DNA of 8,592 nt from an uncultured Bacteroidia bacterium (GTDB taxonomy: Bacteria > Bacteroidota > Bacteroidia > Bacteroidales > UBA932): NCBI GenBank assembly GCA_902773305.1, contig CACYEB010000076.1:1-8592 (forward strand). The letters run 5' to 3'. The notes beneath the pieces are model-generated. The model was not told the DNA's origin. It made no database searches and was given only the letters and a program-made list of their open reading frames with translations. Each line of letters begins with the position of its first letter. Within the stretch, counting starts at the first letter, position 1. Position numbers and translations under genes: made by a program. Positions 1-6,646 of this stretch are shown here, piece by piece.

Positions 1-28
1 CGGACTATTATTAATTAATCAGTGAGAC

Positions 29-811
29 TTACTCGCTGAGTTTTGCACTGAGAAATTCTCTGTTAAGGCGGGCAATATGTTCTACGGTGATACCTTTAGG
101 ACACTCCAGCTCACATGCACGGGTGTTGGTGCAACTGCCGAATCCAAGGGAATCCATAGTATCCACCATAGCCTTTGCCCTGCGGGCTCCCTCGATTTTA
201 CCTTGAGGCAACAGAGCCAATGAACTTACCCTTGCAGCAACGAACAGCATTGCAGAACCGTTCTTGCAAGTAGCAGCACAGGCTCCGCAACCTATGCAGG
301 CGGCAGCATCCATACTTTTCTCTGCGTTCTCTTTTTTAATAGGTATTGAGTTGGCATCCGGAACACCTCCGGTATTTACGGAAATAAAACCTCCTGCCTG
401 GAGAATCTTGTCGTATGCCCTGCGGTCCACCACAAGATCCTTAATAATAGGAAAGCCGCTGCTGCGCCAGGGTTCTATGGTGATAGTGCTGCCGTCTTTG
501 AATTTGCGCATATAAAGCTGGCAGGTAGTAACACCGCTTTCCGGACCGTGTGCCCTTCCGTTGATATATAGGGAGCAGGCACCGCAGATACCTTCGCGGC
601 AGTCGTGGTCAAAACTAACCGGACCGCTGTGATCCTTGCAACCTTTGTCAAAAGCAACGGGGTTCATTTTTTCCGCTACAAGCTGCTCGTTGAGAATATC
701 CATCATCTCAAGGAAAGATGTGTCTGGACTGATGCCGTCTATCTTATAAGTCTCGAAATGACCTTTTGCCTTGGCGTTCTCCTGACGCCATATTTTAAGT
801 GTAAATTTCAT
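29..811 (-). CDS. sdhB: Succinate dehydrogenase/fumarate reductase iron-sulfur subunit
   Basis: This 260-residue protein is the electron-transfer subunit of complex II. It passes electrons between the flavin of SdhA and the quinone site of the membrane anchor, on the cytoplasmic face of the inner membrane. All cluster ligands are visible. The 2Fe-2S ferredoxin-like domain carries C71, C76, C79 and C97. The C-terminal domain has C172, C175, C178 and C182, followed by C227, C233 and C237-Pro, the usual arrangement for one 4Fe-4S and one 3Fe-4S cluster. The stretch [17 protein letters not shown] is typical of B-type enzymes (Bacillus, Bacteroidota, Epsilonproteobacteria). The ATG start lies 14 nt after the sdhA stop, so the two are surely co-transcribed. 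The direction used in vivo (fumarate reduction or succinate oxidation) cannot be read from sequence; in anaerobic Bacteroidales fumarate reduction is expected, so frdB is an equally fair name. The 28 nt after the stop show no terminator. Confidence 0.96.
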   Translation of the reverse strand: MKFTLKIWRQENAKAKGHFETYKIDGISPDTSFLEMMDILNEQLVAEKMNPVAFDKGCKDHSGPVSFDHDCREGICGACSLYINGRAHGPESGVTTCQLYMRKFKDGSTITIEPWRSSGFPIIKDLVVDRRAYDKILQAGGFISVNTGGVPDANSIPIKKENAEKSMDAAACIGCGACAATCKNGSAMLFVAARVSSLALLPQGKIEGARRAKAMVDTMDSLGFGSCTNTRACELECPKGITVEHIARLNREFLSAKLSE

Positions 812-825
812 AATTCAAACAGCTT

Positions 826-2766
826 TTAGTCTTTATAATTGCGGGTTGCAACCGTGCAGTATTTAAATTCAAGAGGCTCCTTGTGGAGTTCGGGCTCTTT
901 TTCTCCCTTGTATTCCCACGCAGCCACGTACATAAAGTTCTTGTCGTCGCGTTTGGTTTCACCCTCTTCGGTTTGCATCTCCTCGCGGAAATGACCACCG
1001 CACGATTCACGGCGGTTGAGGGCATCGTAGGCCATAAGTTCGCCGATTTCCAGGAAGTCAGCCACTCTCAGGGCTTTCTCCAACTCCTGATTGAAGTGCT
1101 CGTTGTCGCCGGCGACATATACATTGCTCCAGAATTCTTTCTTGAGGTCGCCGATAAGGCCGATAGCCTTTTTAAGACCTGCCTCGTTGCGTGCCATACC
1201 GACATATTCCCACATTATATGGCCAAGTTCCTTATGGATGCTGTCGACAGTTCGTTTACCCTTTATCGACAGGAGTTTGGATATACGCTCTTTGATAGCC
1301 TTTTCTGCGGCTTCGAACTCGGGTGCGTTCGTATCTGTCTTGGGTTCCTTGAACTTGGAGGCAAGATAGTCGCCGATAGTATAAGGGAGAATAAAATAAC
1401 CGTCGGCCAGACCCTGCATGAGGGCGGAAGCACCCAGACGGTTTCCGCCGTGGTCACTGAAGTTAGCCTCACCGATTGCATACAGGCCGGGAATGGTGGT
1501 CTGGAGATTATAGTCAACCCAGAGACCGCCCATTGTGTAGTGTATGGCGGGGAATATCATCATAGGCTCCTTATAAGGATCCACGTCGTTGATTTCTTCA
1601 TACATCTGGAAGAGGTTGCCGTACTTCTCCTCTATATATTTACGGCCTTTCTGTTCCATACAGGTCTTGAAATCGAGGAATACCGCCAAACCCTGTTCAT
1701 TTACTCCGAAGCCGGCGTCACAACGCTCTTTGGCAGCACGGGAAGCCACATCCCGGGGAACCAGGTTACCGAAGGCGGGATAACGGCGCTCCAGATAATA
1801 ATCGCGGTCTTCTTCTGCAATGTCACTGGGTTTCTTGGTACCCTTGCGGATAGCCTCTACATCTTCTATTTTCTTTGGAACCCAGATACGACCGTCATTG
1901 CGGAGAGATTCAGACATCAGGGTTAGTTTGCTCTGCTGGTCGCCGTGCACGGGAATACAGGTGGGGTGTATCTGTGCAAAACAGGGGTTTGCGAAGAAAG
2001 CACCCTTTTTATAACACTGCCAGGCTGCACTTCCGTTTGAGTTCATCGCGTTGGTAGACAGGAAATATGTATTGCCGTATCCACCGCTTGCAACCACCAC
2101 GGCGTGGGCGCCGAAGCGCTGTATTTCACCGGTGGTCAGATCGCGGGCAATGATACCCTTGGCCTCACCGCCGATAAGCACCAGGTCCAGCATTTCGTGG
2201 CGGGGATAACTCTTGACAGTACCCTTTGCCACCTGACGGTTGAGTGCCGCATAAGCACCAAGGAGCAGTTGCTGACCTGTCTGACCGCGGGCATAGAAAG
2301 TACGCGATACCTGCGCACCGCCGAAAGAACGGTTGTCGAGCAATCCACCATAGTCACGGGCGAAAGGAACACCTTGTGCCACGCATTGGTCTATGATATT
2401 GTTGCTGACCTCTGCCAGACGATAGACATTGGCCTCACGGCTGCGGTAGTCACCACCCTTAATGGTGTCGTAGAACAGCCTGTAAACCGAGTCATTGTCG
2501 TTCTGATAATTCTTTGCAGCATTGATACCTCCCTGTGCCGCAATCGAGTGAGCACGTCTCGGAGAGTCGCTGATGCAGAAAATCTTGACATTGTAGCCCA
2601 GTTCTCCCAGAGTGGCTGCAGCGCTAGCTCCGGCCAGACCGGTACCGATTACGATGATTTCCATCTTCTTCTTGTTAGCGGGGCTCACCACTTTGATATG
2701 TGCCTTGTGGTTGGTCCATTTCTCAGCCAACGGCCCTTCGGGAACTTTGGAAATGAGTTCTGTCAT
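826..2766 (-). CDS. sdhA: Succinate dehydrogenase/fumarate reductase flavoprotein subunit
   Basis: This 646-residue catalytic subunit of complex II interconverts succinate and fumarate using covalently bound FAD. The dinucleotide-binding motif GTGLAG lies at residues 41-46. The His that carries FAD is H73, in [11 protein letters not shown]. Active-site residues can be placed by family comparison: H267 in QIHPTCIP, the proton-donating Arg R338 in VPRDVASR, and H592/R594 in the C-terminal GGHFREE. Length and the roughly 35-residue extension before the FAD motif match the Bacteroidota/Bacillus-type enzyme. The start is an ATG 34 nt downstream of a Bacteroidota-like -7 element. sdhB follows after 14 nt. 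In Bacteroidales the cytochrome b anchor gene sdhC usually precedes sdhA; here the upstream neighbour is a divergent hydrolase instead, so the anchor must be encoded elsewhere or after sdhB. No damage to the reading frame is seen. frdA is an equally valid name. Confidence 0.96.
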   Translation of the reverse strand: MTELISKVPEGPLAEKWTNHKAHIKVVSPANKKKMEIIVIGTGLAGASAAATLGELGYNVKIFCISDSPRRAHSIAAQGGINAAKNYQNDNDSVYRLFYDTIKGGDYRSREANVYRLAEVSNNIIDQCVAQGVPFARDYGGLLDNRSFGGAQVSRTFYARGQTGQQLLLGAYAALNRQVAKGTVKSYPRHEMLDLVLIGGEAKGIIARDLTTGEIQRFGAHAVVVASGGYGNTYFLSTNAMNSNGSAAWQCYKKGAFFANPCFAQIHPTCIPVHGDQQSKLTLMSESLRNDGRIWVPKKIEDVEAIRKGTKKPSDIAEEDRDYYLERRYPAFGNLVPRDVASRAAKERCDAGFGVNEQGLAVFLDFKTCMEQKGRKYIEEKYGNLFQMYEEINDVDPYKEPMMIFPAIHYTMGGLWVDYNLQTTIPGLYAIGEANFSDHGGNRLGASALMQGLADGYFILPYTIGDYLASKFKEPKTDTNAPEFEAAEKAIKERISKLLSIKGKRTVDSIHKELGHIMWEYVGMARNEAGLKKAIGLIGDLKKEFWSNVYVAGDNEHFNQELEKALRVADFLEIGELMAYDALNRRESCGGHFREEMQTEEGETKRDDKNFMYVAAWEYKGEKEPELHKEPLEFKYCTVATRNYKD

Positions 2767-2799
2767 TAGAGTAGAATCGATTAGTTATTAAGCAATGTA

Positions 2800-2807
2800 C
2801 AAAGATA
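2800..2807 (-). promoter_or_regulatory. Putative -7 promoter element for sdhAB
   Basis: The minus strand reads TATCTTTG, a full match to the Bacteroidota -7 consensus TAnnTTTG, ending 33 nt before the sdhA ATG. That would give a leader of roughly 25-30 nt. A -33 TTTG at the usual spacing is not evident. The surrounding 82-nt gap (2767-2848) is AT-rich and must also hold the promoter of the divergent hydrolase; the best plus-strand candidate there is the imperfect TACCTTTA at 2821-2828. Having a promoter here implies sdhA is the first gene of its transcript. Confidence 0.5.
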
Positions 2808-2848
2808 ATCTAAAAAAGTATACCTTTATACTTATAAATCATAATTAA

Positions 2849-3634
2849 ATGGAGTTTTTCGCTTTAGCCGCAAATATAGCCACCCATATAGAGGATTCTC
2901 AAAAGGGAGAAAAAACAATTGTGCTGCTCCACGGATATTTGGAGACAATGTACATATGGGAGGATATCTATAATGATCTGGCCCGCGACTATCGTGTGAT
3001 AAGGATGGATCTGCCCGGCCACGGTCTCACCTGCACGGCACCAGTGAATACGATGGAACTTATGGCTACCGTGGTAAAGGGGGTGATGGATGTCTGTAAG
3101 GTAGAGAAGGCCACCGTAATAGGGCATTCTATGGGTGGTTTCGTGGCTTTGCAGTGCTGCCGCCTGTTTCCGGACCGGTTTGAAAAAATGGTGCTGCTCA
3201 ACTCGTATCCTTATGCCGAGAGCGATACCTCGCGGGCGATCAGGGCCCGCGAGCAGGCAGCGGTCAACGCTAATCACCTGACCACCCTGGCGGAGCTCTC
3301 CATACCCAAGATGTTCCATCCGGACAACCTCCGCCGCCTTGATGAAAAAATACGGGGTATCATAGAACTATGCGAAACCCACGACCCCGCGGGAATCATA
3401 GCCAGCATAAAGGGAATAATACAAAAAGAAGATGTCGGCGAGTGGCTTTCTGCCAGTGATATACCGGTAATGAGCATCTGTGGTGACGGCGACAGCCTGG
3501 TTACGGAAGAAATCCGCAGCCGTATGGCGGCCGATTTCCCAAAAATCAGGCAGGTTACACTGCCTGCCTGCGGCCACAATGTTTTTCTGGAATATCCCGA
3601 AAAGACACTGGAACTGATAAGGGAATTCGTTTAG
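2849..3634 (+). CDS. Alpha/beta-fold hydrolase, substrate unknown
   Basis: This 261-residue single-domain serine hydrolase of the alpha/beta-hydrolase superfamily has no signal peptide or membrane segment, so it is probably cytoplasmic. The oxyanion-hole motif HGY is at residues 28-30, the conserved DLPGHG at 54-59, and the nucleophile elbow GHSMGG places Ser94. The acid is most likely D215 (in CGDGDSLV), and H243 in CGHNVF completes the triad. Residues of about 122-200 form the helical cap that sets substrate choice. The family includes esterases, lactonases, haloperoxidase-like proteins and MenH-like enzymes; nothing here allows a choice among them. The ATG start follows an AT-rich gap with only a weak -7-like element (TACCTTTA). 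It is monocistronic, divergent from sdhA and convergent with hflX, with 3 nt between the stops, so context gives no pathway hint. Confidence 0.88.
   Translation: MEFFALAANIATHIEDSQKGEKTIVLLHGYLETMYIWEDIYNDLARDYRVIRMDLPGHGLTCTAPVNTMELMATVVKGVMDVCKVEKATVIGHSMGGFVALQCCRLFPDRFEKMVLLNSYPYAESDTSRAIRAREQAAVNANHLTTLAELSIPKMFHPDNLRRLDEKIRGIIELCETHDPAGIIASIKGIIQKEDVGEWLSASDIPVMSICGDGDSLVTEEIRSRMAADFPKIRQVTLPACGHNVFLEYPEKTLELIREFV
3541..3570 (-). terminator. Putative intrinsic terminator of hflX, inside the hydrolase gene
   Basis: Read on the minus strand, CAGGCAGG, an 8-nt loop, and CCTGCCTG form a perfect 8-bp stem with six G-C pairs, followed by A and five T. The hairpin begins about 67 nt after the hflX stop and lies wholly within the antisense of the hydrolase coding sequence (codons for about residues 232-241). 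On the plus strand no T-run follows, so it would act only on hflX transcripts. The stem could also be chance from the coding sequence. Confidence 0.5.
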
Positions 3635-3637
3635 TAT

Positions 3638-4801
3638 TTACCACAGAAAATTATTGAAAGGATAACGGCCGGCGTGAATCTCGGCCACCATCTTATATAG
3701 ATCCGAGCGCATTTTTTCAAGTCCGATGCGCTCTTTTGCGCTGATGAAAATGCACGGTGTATGTTCGTGCGCCATCCAGCTGTTTTTAATCTCTTCTATG
3801 GTGCGGTTGCGGTCGGTTTTTTCGTCCAGTGAAAACTCGTCGTAATATTCCGCAGTGTAGGCATCTATCTTGTTGAAAACCATATAAACCGGTTTATCGG
3901 CACAACCGATGTCCTGCAGGGTTTTGTTCACCACCTTGATCTGGTCTTCGAAGTTTGGGTGCGAAATATCCACCACGTGCATCAGTATATCGGCCTCACG
4001 CACCTCGTCGAGGGTACTTTTGAAAGCCTCTATGAGTTGGGTGGGAAGTTTGCGGATGAATCCCACGGTATCGCTCAGCAGGAAGGGCACATTCTCCAGC
4101 ACAACCTTCCGGACGGTAGTGTCCAGGGTGGCGAAAAGTTTATTTTCTGCAAAAACATCGCTTTTGGACAGCAGATTCATCAGGGTGCTCTTGCCTACGT
4201 TTGTGTATCCGACCAGGGAAATGCGCACCAGACTGCCCCTGTTGCCACGTTGGGAAGCCATCTGACGGTCTATTTTCTTCAGTTGCTCTTTAAGGCGCGA
4301 GATGCGGTCCAGCACAATGCGCCTGTCCGTCTCCAACTGGCTCTCTCCAGGTCCGCGCATATTGATACCGCCCCGCTGCCGTTCCAGATGGGTCCACATA
4401 CCGGTCAACCTGGGAAGCAGGTATTGATACTGGGCCAGTTCTACCTGCGTCTTGGCATAAGCCGTACGGGCGCGCTGGGCAAAGATGTCCAGAATAAGTC
4501 CGGTGCGGTCTATCACGCTGCAGCCGGTCTCCTTCTCTATGTTGCGCATCTGGGTCGGGCTCAACTCATCGTCGAAAATGATATAGTCGACGGCGTTATC
4601 CTGCACATAAGCCTTGACCTCGGCCAGTTTGCCGCTGCCGAAATAGGTCCCGGAATAAGGGTGGTCGAGTCGTTGTACAAAACGTTTCTGCACCGAAATG
4701 TCGGCCGTTTCTGCCAGAAATACCAACTCGTCCAGATACTCCTCGCTCTGCCGTATCAACTCCTTGTCCCGGATGACCGCCGCTACTACAGCACTTTCCA
4801 T
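3638..4801 (-). CDS. hflX: GTPase HflX (ribosome-splitting GTPase)
   Basis: HflX is an Obg/TRAFAC-class GTPase that binds the 50S subunit and splits stalled or heat-damaged ribosomes. The protein has 387 residues from the ATG at 4801. The N-terminal HflX domain (about 1-190) ends in a helical stretch after the family-specific GGINMRGPGESQLETDRR. The G domain follows: G1 GYTNVGKST (198-206), a switch I region TLDTTVRK, G3 DTVGF (from D244), G4 NKID (from N310), G5 SAKE (from S354). An in-frame TTG at 4819 would add six residues; I prefer the ATG because TTG starts are rare and the extension overlaps a palindrome. The C-terminus is short, with no added domain. It lies 71 nt after tonB on the same strand but behind a strong terminator, so it probably has its own or conditional expression. 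Its stop faces that of the hydrolase at 3 nt. Confidence 0.94.
   Translation of the reverse strand: MESAVVAAVIRDKELIRQSEEYLDELVFLAETADISVQKRFVQRLDHPYSGTYFGSGKLAEVKAYVQDNAVDYIIFDDELSPTQMRNIEKETGCSVIDRTGLILDIFAQRARTAYAKTQVELAQYQYLLPRLTGMWTHLERQRGGINMRGPGESQLETDRRIVLDRISRLKEQLKKIDRQMASQRGNRGSLVRISLVGYTNVGKSTLMNLLSKSDVFAENKLFATLDTTVRKVVLENVPFLLSDTVGFIRKLPTQLIEAFKSTLDEVREADILMHVVDISHPNFEDQIKVVNKTLQDIGCADKPVYMVFNKIDAYTAEYYDEFSLDEKTDRNRTIEEIKNSWMAHEHTPCIFISAKERIGLEKMRSDLYKMVAEIHAGRYPFNNFLW
3680..3717 (+). terminator. Weak candidate terminator of the hydrolase, inside hflX
   Basis: On the plus strand CTCGG pairs with CCGAG and ATCT with AGAT around a 5-nt loop, with a 5-nt one-sided bulge (CCACC). 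Three bases later comes A plus six T. It starts about 45 nt past the hydrolase stop, inside the 3' end of hflX. The bulge and the gap before the T-run make this much less convincing than the minus-strand hairpin at 3541-3570. Confidence 0.25.
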
Positions 4802-4803
4802 TG

Positions 4804-4815
4804 AAAACCGGTTTT
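4804..4815. repeat. 12-nt perfect palindrome just upstream of the hflX ATG
   Basis: AAAACCGGTTTT is a perfect palindrome lying 2 nt upstream of the hflX start codon, between the tonB terminator and the ATG. In RNA it could form a short hairpin near the initiation site, or in DNA be a protein-binding site. With twelve bases in AT-rich leader DNA, chance is possible. Confidence 0.3.
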
Positions 4816-4819
4816 GCAA

Positions 4820-4853
4820 TAAAAAAGGTGGCGGGGTTTGCCGGCCACCTTTT
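4820..4853 (-). terminator. Intrinsic terminator of tonB
   Basis: Read on the minus strand, AAAAGGTGGC, an 11-nt loop, and GCCACCTTTT form a perfect 10-bp stem, and the T-run continues through TTTTTT-A. It begins 19 nt after the tonB stop and ends about 19 nt before the hflX ATG. The A-run on the other side makes the structure nearly symmetrical, but no plus-strand gene ends here. Confidence 0.85.
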
Positions 4854-4872
4854 GAAAACTCTTTACAAATAA

Positions 4873-5562
4873 TTATTTAAGCTGGAAAATAACAGGGAAT
4901 GTGTAGGTAACCTTCACCGGGCGGTCACGCTGCTTTCCGGGAGTCCATTTAGGCGAACTCGAAACAACCCTCACGGCCTCTTTGTCGAGCGAAGGGTCTA
5001 CGCCGCGGAGCACTTTGACACCGCTGACGCTGCCGTCGGTATTGACGGTGAACTGGAGAGTAACGCGGCCCTGGATACCGTTCTCCTTGGCGATATCAGG
5101 ATATGCCAGATGCTGGTTGACCCACTTTGAGAACGCATTTGCATCACCACCCTGGAACATAGGCTTCTGCTCTACCAAAGCGAACGGAATAGCCTCTTCT
5201 TCCACGGATTCCTCACCGACCTCATATCCATAGTCGTTCATATTGACGCCGAGGTCTTCGCTGTCTTCAAAGGAGAACATCTCTTCATCTACCTTGATAT
5301 CGTCATCCACGATATCGATGGCATCGGAAAGGATGGGGATTGTAGGCATTTTGGGGCGTACAACGTGCTCTTCTTCCGTGATGGGGATGATTTCTTCCTC
5401 TGCAGCGATGATGTCGTTGGCAGCAAGCTCGGCTTTCTTTATGTCTTTGGATTTCCACTCGAATGCCAGAAGCACAATGGCGAGGGCGGCGATGAGGCCT
5501 ATCTCCAGAAACATAGTCGAACTCTTGGTAAGATCGGCTTGGGGTGATTTCTTGAGTTCCAT
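4873..5562 (-). CDS. tonB: TonB family energy transducer
   Basis: This 229-residue protein carries proton-motive energy from an ExbB/ExbD motor in the inner membrane to TonB-dependent outer-membrane transporters. A short positively charged cytoplasmic N-terminus (1-16) is followed by one membrane segment at about 17-36, then a periplasmic linker and the C-terminal TonB domain at about 131-229. That domain contains the YP turn (154-155), the GxVTLQF strand, the LDKEAVRVV helix and the terminal strand VTYTFPVIF. The start motif MELKKSPQADL is usual for Bacteroidota. The linker (45-123) is strikingly acidic: by my count 27 Asp/Glu, three Lys/Arg and only four Pro, unlike the Pro-rich spacer of proteobacterial TonB. 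No exbB or exbD is adjacent, so the motor must be encoded elsewhere. It is flanked by its own promoter and terminator and looks monocistronic. Which transporter it serves cannot be told. Confidence 0.92.
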   Translation of the reverse strand: MELKKSPQADLTKSSTMFLEIGLIAALAIVLLAFEWKSKDIKKAELAANDIIAAEEEIIPITEEEHVVRPKMPTIPILSDAIDIVDDDIKVDEEMFSFEDSEDLGVNMNDYGYEVGEESVEEEAIPFALVEQKPMFQGGDANAFSKWVNQHLAYPDIAKENGIQGRVTLQFTVNTDGSVSGVKVLRGVDPSLDKEAVRVVSSSPKWTPGKQRDRPVKVTYTFPVIFQLK

Positions 5563-5584
5563 ATCCTTGTTATTCTTTAGCTCT

Positions 5585-5616
5585 CAAAATTATAAAGAAT
5601 AAATTGATTTGTCAAA
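5585..5616 (-). promoter_or_regulatory. Bacteroidota-type promoter of tonB
   Basis: The minus strand reads TTTG (5613-5616), exactly 20 nt, then TAATTTTG (5585-5592). Both elements match the Bacteroidota -33/-7 consensus (TTTG, TAnnTTTG) at the expected spacing. The start of transcription would fall near 5580, giving a leader of about 18 nt to the tonB ATG. The promoter lies in the 67-nt gap after mdh, so tonB need not depend on mdh transcription. A second TAnnTTTG match, TATTTTTG at 5613-5620, overlaps the -33 element. Confidence 0.75.
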
Positions 5617-5629
5617 AATATGTTAACAA

Positions 5630-6574
5630 TTATTTTACCAGACCCATTTCCTTGAGGACGCTGTTGGTTTTGCTGACGGCTTCGGCGCTCTTTTCGAAAG
5701 CCTCTTTTTCTTCTGCGCTGAGCTTGAGTTCGATGACTTTCTCTACACCGTTCTTGCCGATAACGGCGGGAACACCTATGCAGATATCCTTCTTTCCATA
5801 TTCGCCGTCAAGGGCAACGCAGCAGGGGAATACCTTCTTCTGATCCAGAACCATTGCCTTTACCATGGTTGCTGCGGCTGCGCCGGGTGCGTACCAGGCG
5901 CTGGTGCCCAGAAGCTTGGTGAGGGTTGCGCCGCCGACCATAGTGTCGGCAACGATCTTGTCGGCTACCTCTTTGGAAACAAGTTCCTTAACCTTGAGAC
6001 CCTTGTATGTTGCACGGTCAATCAAGGGAATCATTGTGGTGTCGCCGTGGCCGCCGATTACCATACCGCCCACATCACTTGCGGCAGCGCCCAGGGCCTG
6101 GCTGATGTAATATGTAAAACGGCTGCTGTCCAACTGTCCGCCCATACCGATGACGCGGTTCTTGGGGAGACCGGAGGTCTTGTAGGTAAGGTAGGTCATG
6201 GTGTCCATAGGGTTGGCGATCATCAGGAAGATGGCGTTGGGAGAGTATTCCGCCGCACTCTTGACAACTGAATTCACGATACCTGCATTTACGCCGATGA
6301 GCTCTTCGCGAGTCATTCCGGGCTTGCGGGGGATACCGGAAGTCACCACGATGACATCGCTGCCGGCGGTGGCTTTGTAGTCGTTGGTAACGCCCTTGAT
6401 GCGGGTGTCAAAGCCATAAAGTTTGGCAGTCTGCATCATATCCATAGCTTTTCCTTCGGAGAGTCCCTCTTTGATGTCAATCAGGACGAGATCGGACACA
6501 CAACCGGTGTGAGCGACTGCGTTGGCAACGGTTGCACCTACGTTGCCTGCGCCGATTACTGTTACTTTTGCCAT
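5630..6574 (-). CDS. mdh: Malate dehydrogenase (NAD-dependent, LDH-like type)
   Basis: This 314-residue cytoplasmic enzyme reduces oxaloacetate to malate with NADH, or the reverse. The Rossmann motif GAGNVG is at 8-13, and D33 at the end of the second strand indicates NAD rather than NADP. The substrate-specificity loop IPRKPGMTREEL has Arg (R83) where lactate dehydrogenases carry Gln, which marks it as a malate enzyme; R89 is the mobile-loop Arg. The catalytic pair is D148 (in LDSSRF, with R151 binding substrate) and H175 (in GGHGDT). Length is normal for the family. The ATG lies in a 72-nt gap shared with divergent ybeY. In Bacteroidales this enzyme feeds the reductive oxaloacetate-to-succinate branch that ends with the SdhAB/Frd complex encoded about 3 kb away on the same strand. 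No GC-rich terminator follows. Confidence 0.96.
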   Translation of the reverse strand: MAKVTVIGAGNVGATVANAVAHTGCVSDLVLIDIKEGLSEGKAMDMMQTAKLYGFDTRIKGVTNDYKATAGSDVIVVTSGIPRKPGMTREELIGVNAGIVNSVVKSAAEYSPNAIFLMIANPMDTMTYLTYKTSGLPKNRVIGMGGQLDSSRFTYYISQALGAAASDVGGMVIGGHGDTTMIPLIDRATYKGLKVKELVSKEVADKIVADTMVGGATLTKLLGTSAWYAPGAAAATMVKAMVLDQKKVFPCCVALDGEYGKKDICIGVPAVIGKNGVEKVIELKLSAEEKEAFEKSAEAVSKTNSVLKEMGLVK

Positions 6575-6607
6575 TTCAATAAGTTTTTAGAAGTTTATAT
6601 AATTTGA

Positions 6608-6615
6608 TACTTTTG
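6608..6615 (+). promoter_or_regulatory. Putative -7 promoter element for ybeY-mnmG
   Basis: The plus strand reads TACTTTTG, a full match to TAnnTTTG, 31 nt before the ybeY ATG. A T-run at 6584-6588 stands at the place expected for the -33 TTTG (one mismatch, about 20-nt spacer). Transcription would start near 6620. Confidence 0.5.
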
Positions 6616-6634
6616 TCAAAATTCATAAAGTACG

Positions 6635-6642
6635 CAAAGTTA
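6635..6642 (-). promoter_or_regulatory. Putative -7 promoter element for mdh
   Basis: The minus strand reads TAACTTTG, a full match to TAnnTTTG, about 60 nt before the mdh ATG and only 4 nt from the ybeY start codon. The -33 region would then lie inside the first ybeY codons, where only a weak CTTT is present. A competing, poorer pair (TTTG at 6617-6620 with TAAACTTC at 6590-6597) lies closer to mdh. Confidence 0.35.
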
Positions 6643-6646
6643 GCAA

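Noticed and set aside
1..60. Inverted repeat TCAGTG...CACTGA at the sdhB 3' end as a terminator
   Set aside because: Only a 6-bp stem with a loop of about 21 nt and no T-run; too weak, and the window ends before more can be seen.
883..1926. A 347-codon open frame on the plus strand antisense to sdhA (and another at 2104-2769)
   Set aside because: It is wholly opposite a well-conserved sdhA with every expected motif; its translation resembles no family I know and has the composition of an antisense shadow caused by codon bias.
3959..4804. A 281-codon open frame on the plus strand opposite hflX
   Set aside because: HflX on the minus strand has all G motifs in order; the antisense frame begins at GTG and gives no recognisable domain.
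4802..4819. TTG at 4819 as the hflX start, adding six residues
   Set aside because: The added residues overlap the palindrome next to the terminator, TTG starts are uncommon, and an ATG begins the conserved part of the protein.
5613..5640. AT-rich inverted repeat (AAAATA...TATTTT around TGTTAACA) after mdh as its terminator
   Set aside because: The stem is almost all A-T and overlaps the -33 element of the tonB promoter; there is no GC-rich stem, so I do not call a terminator.
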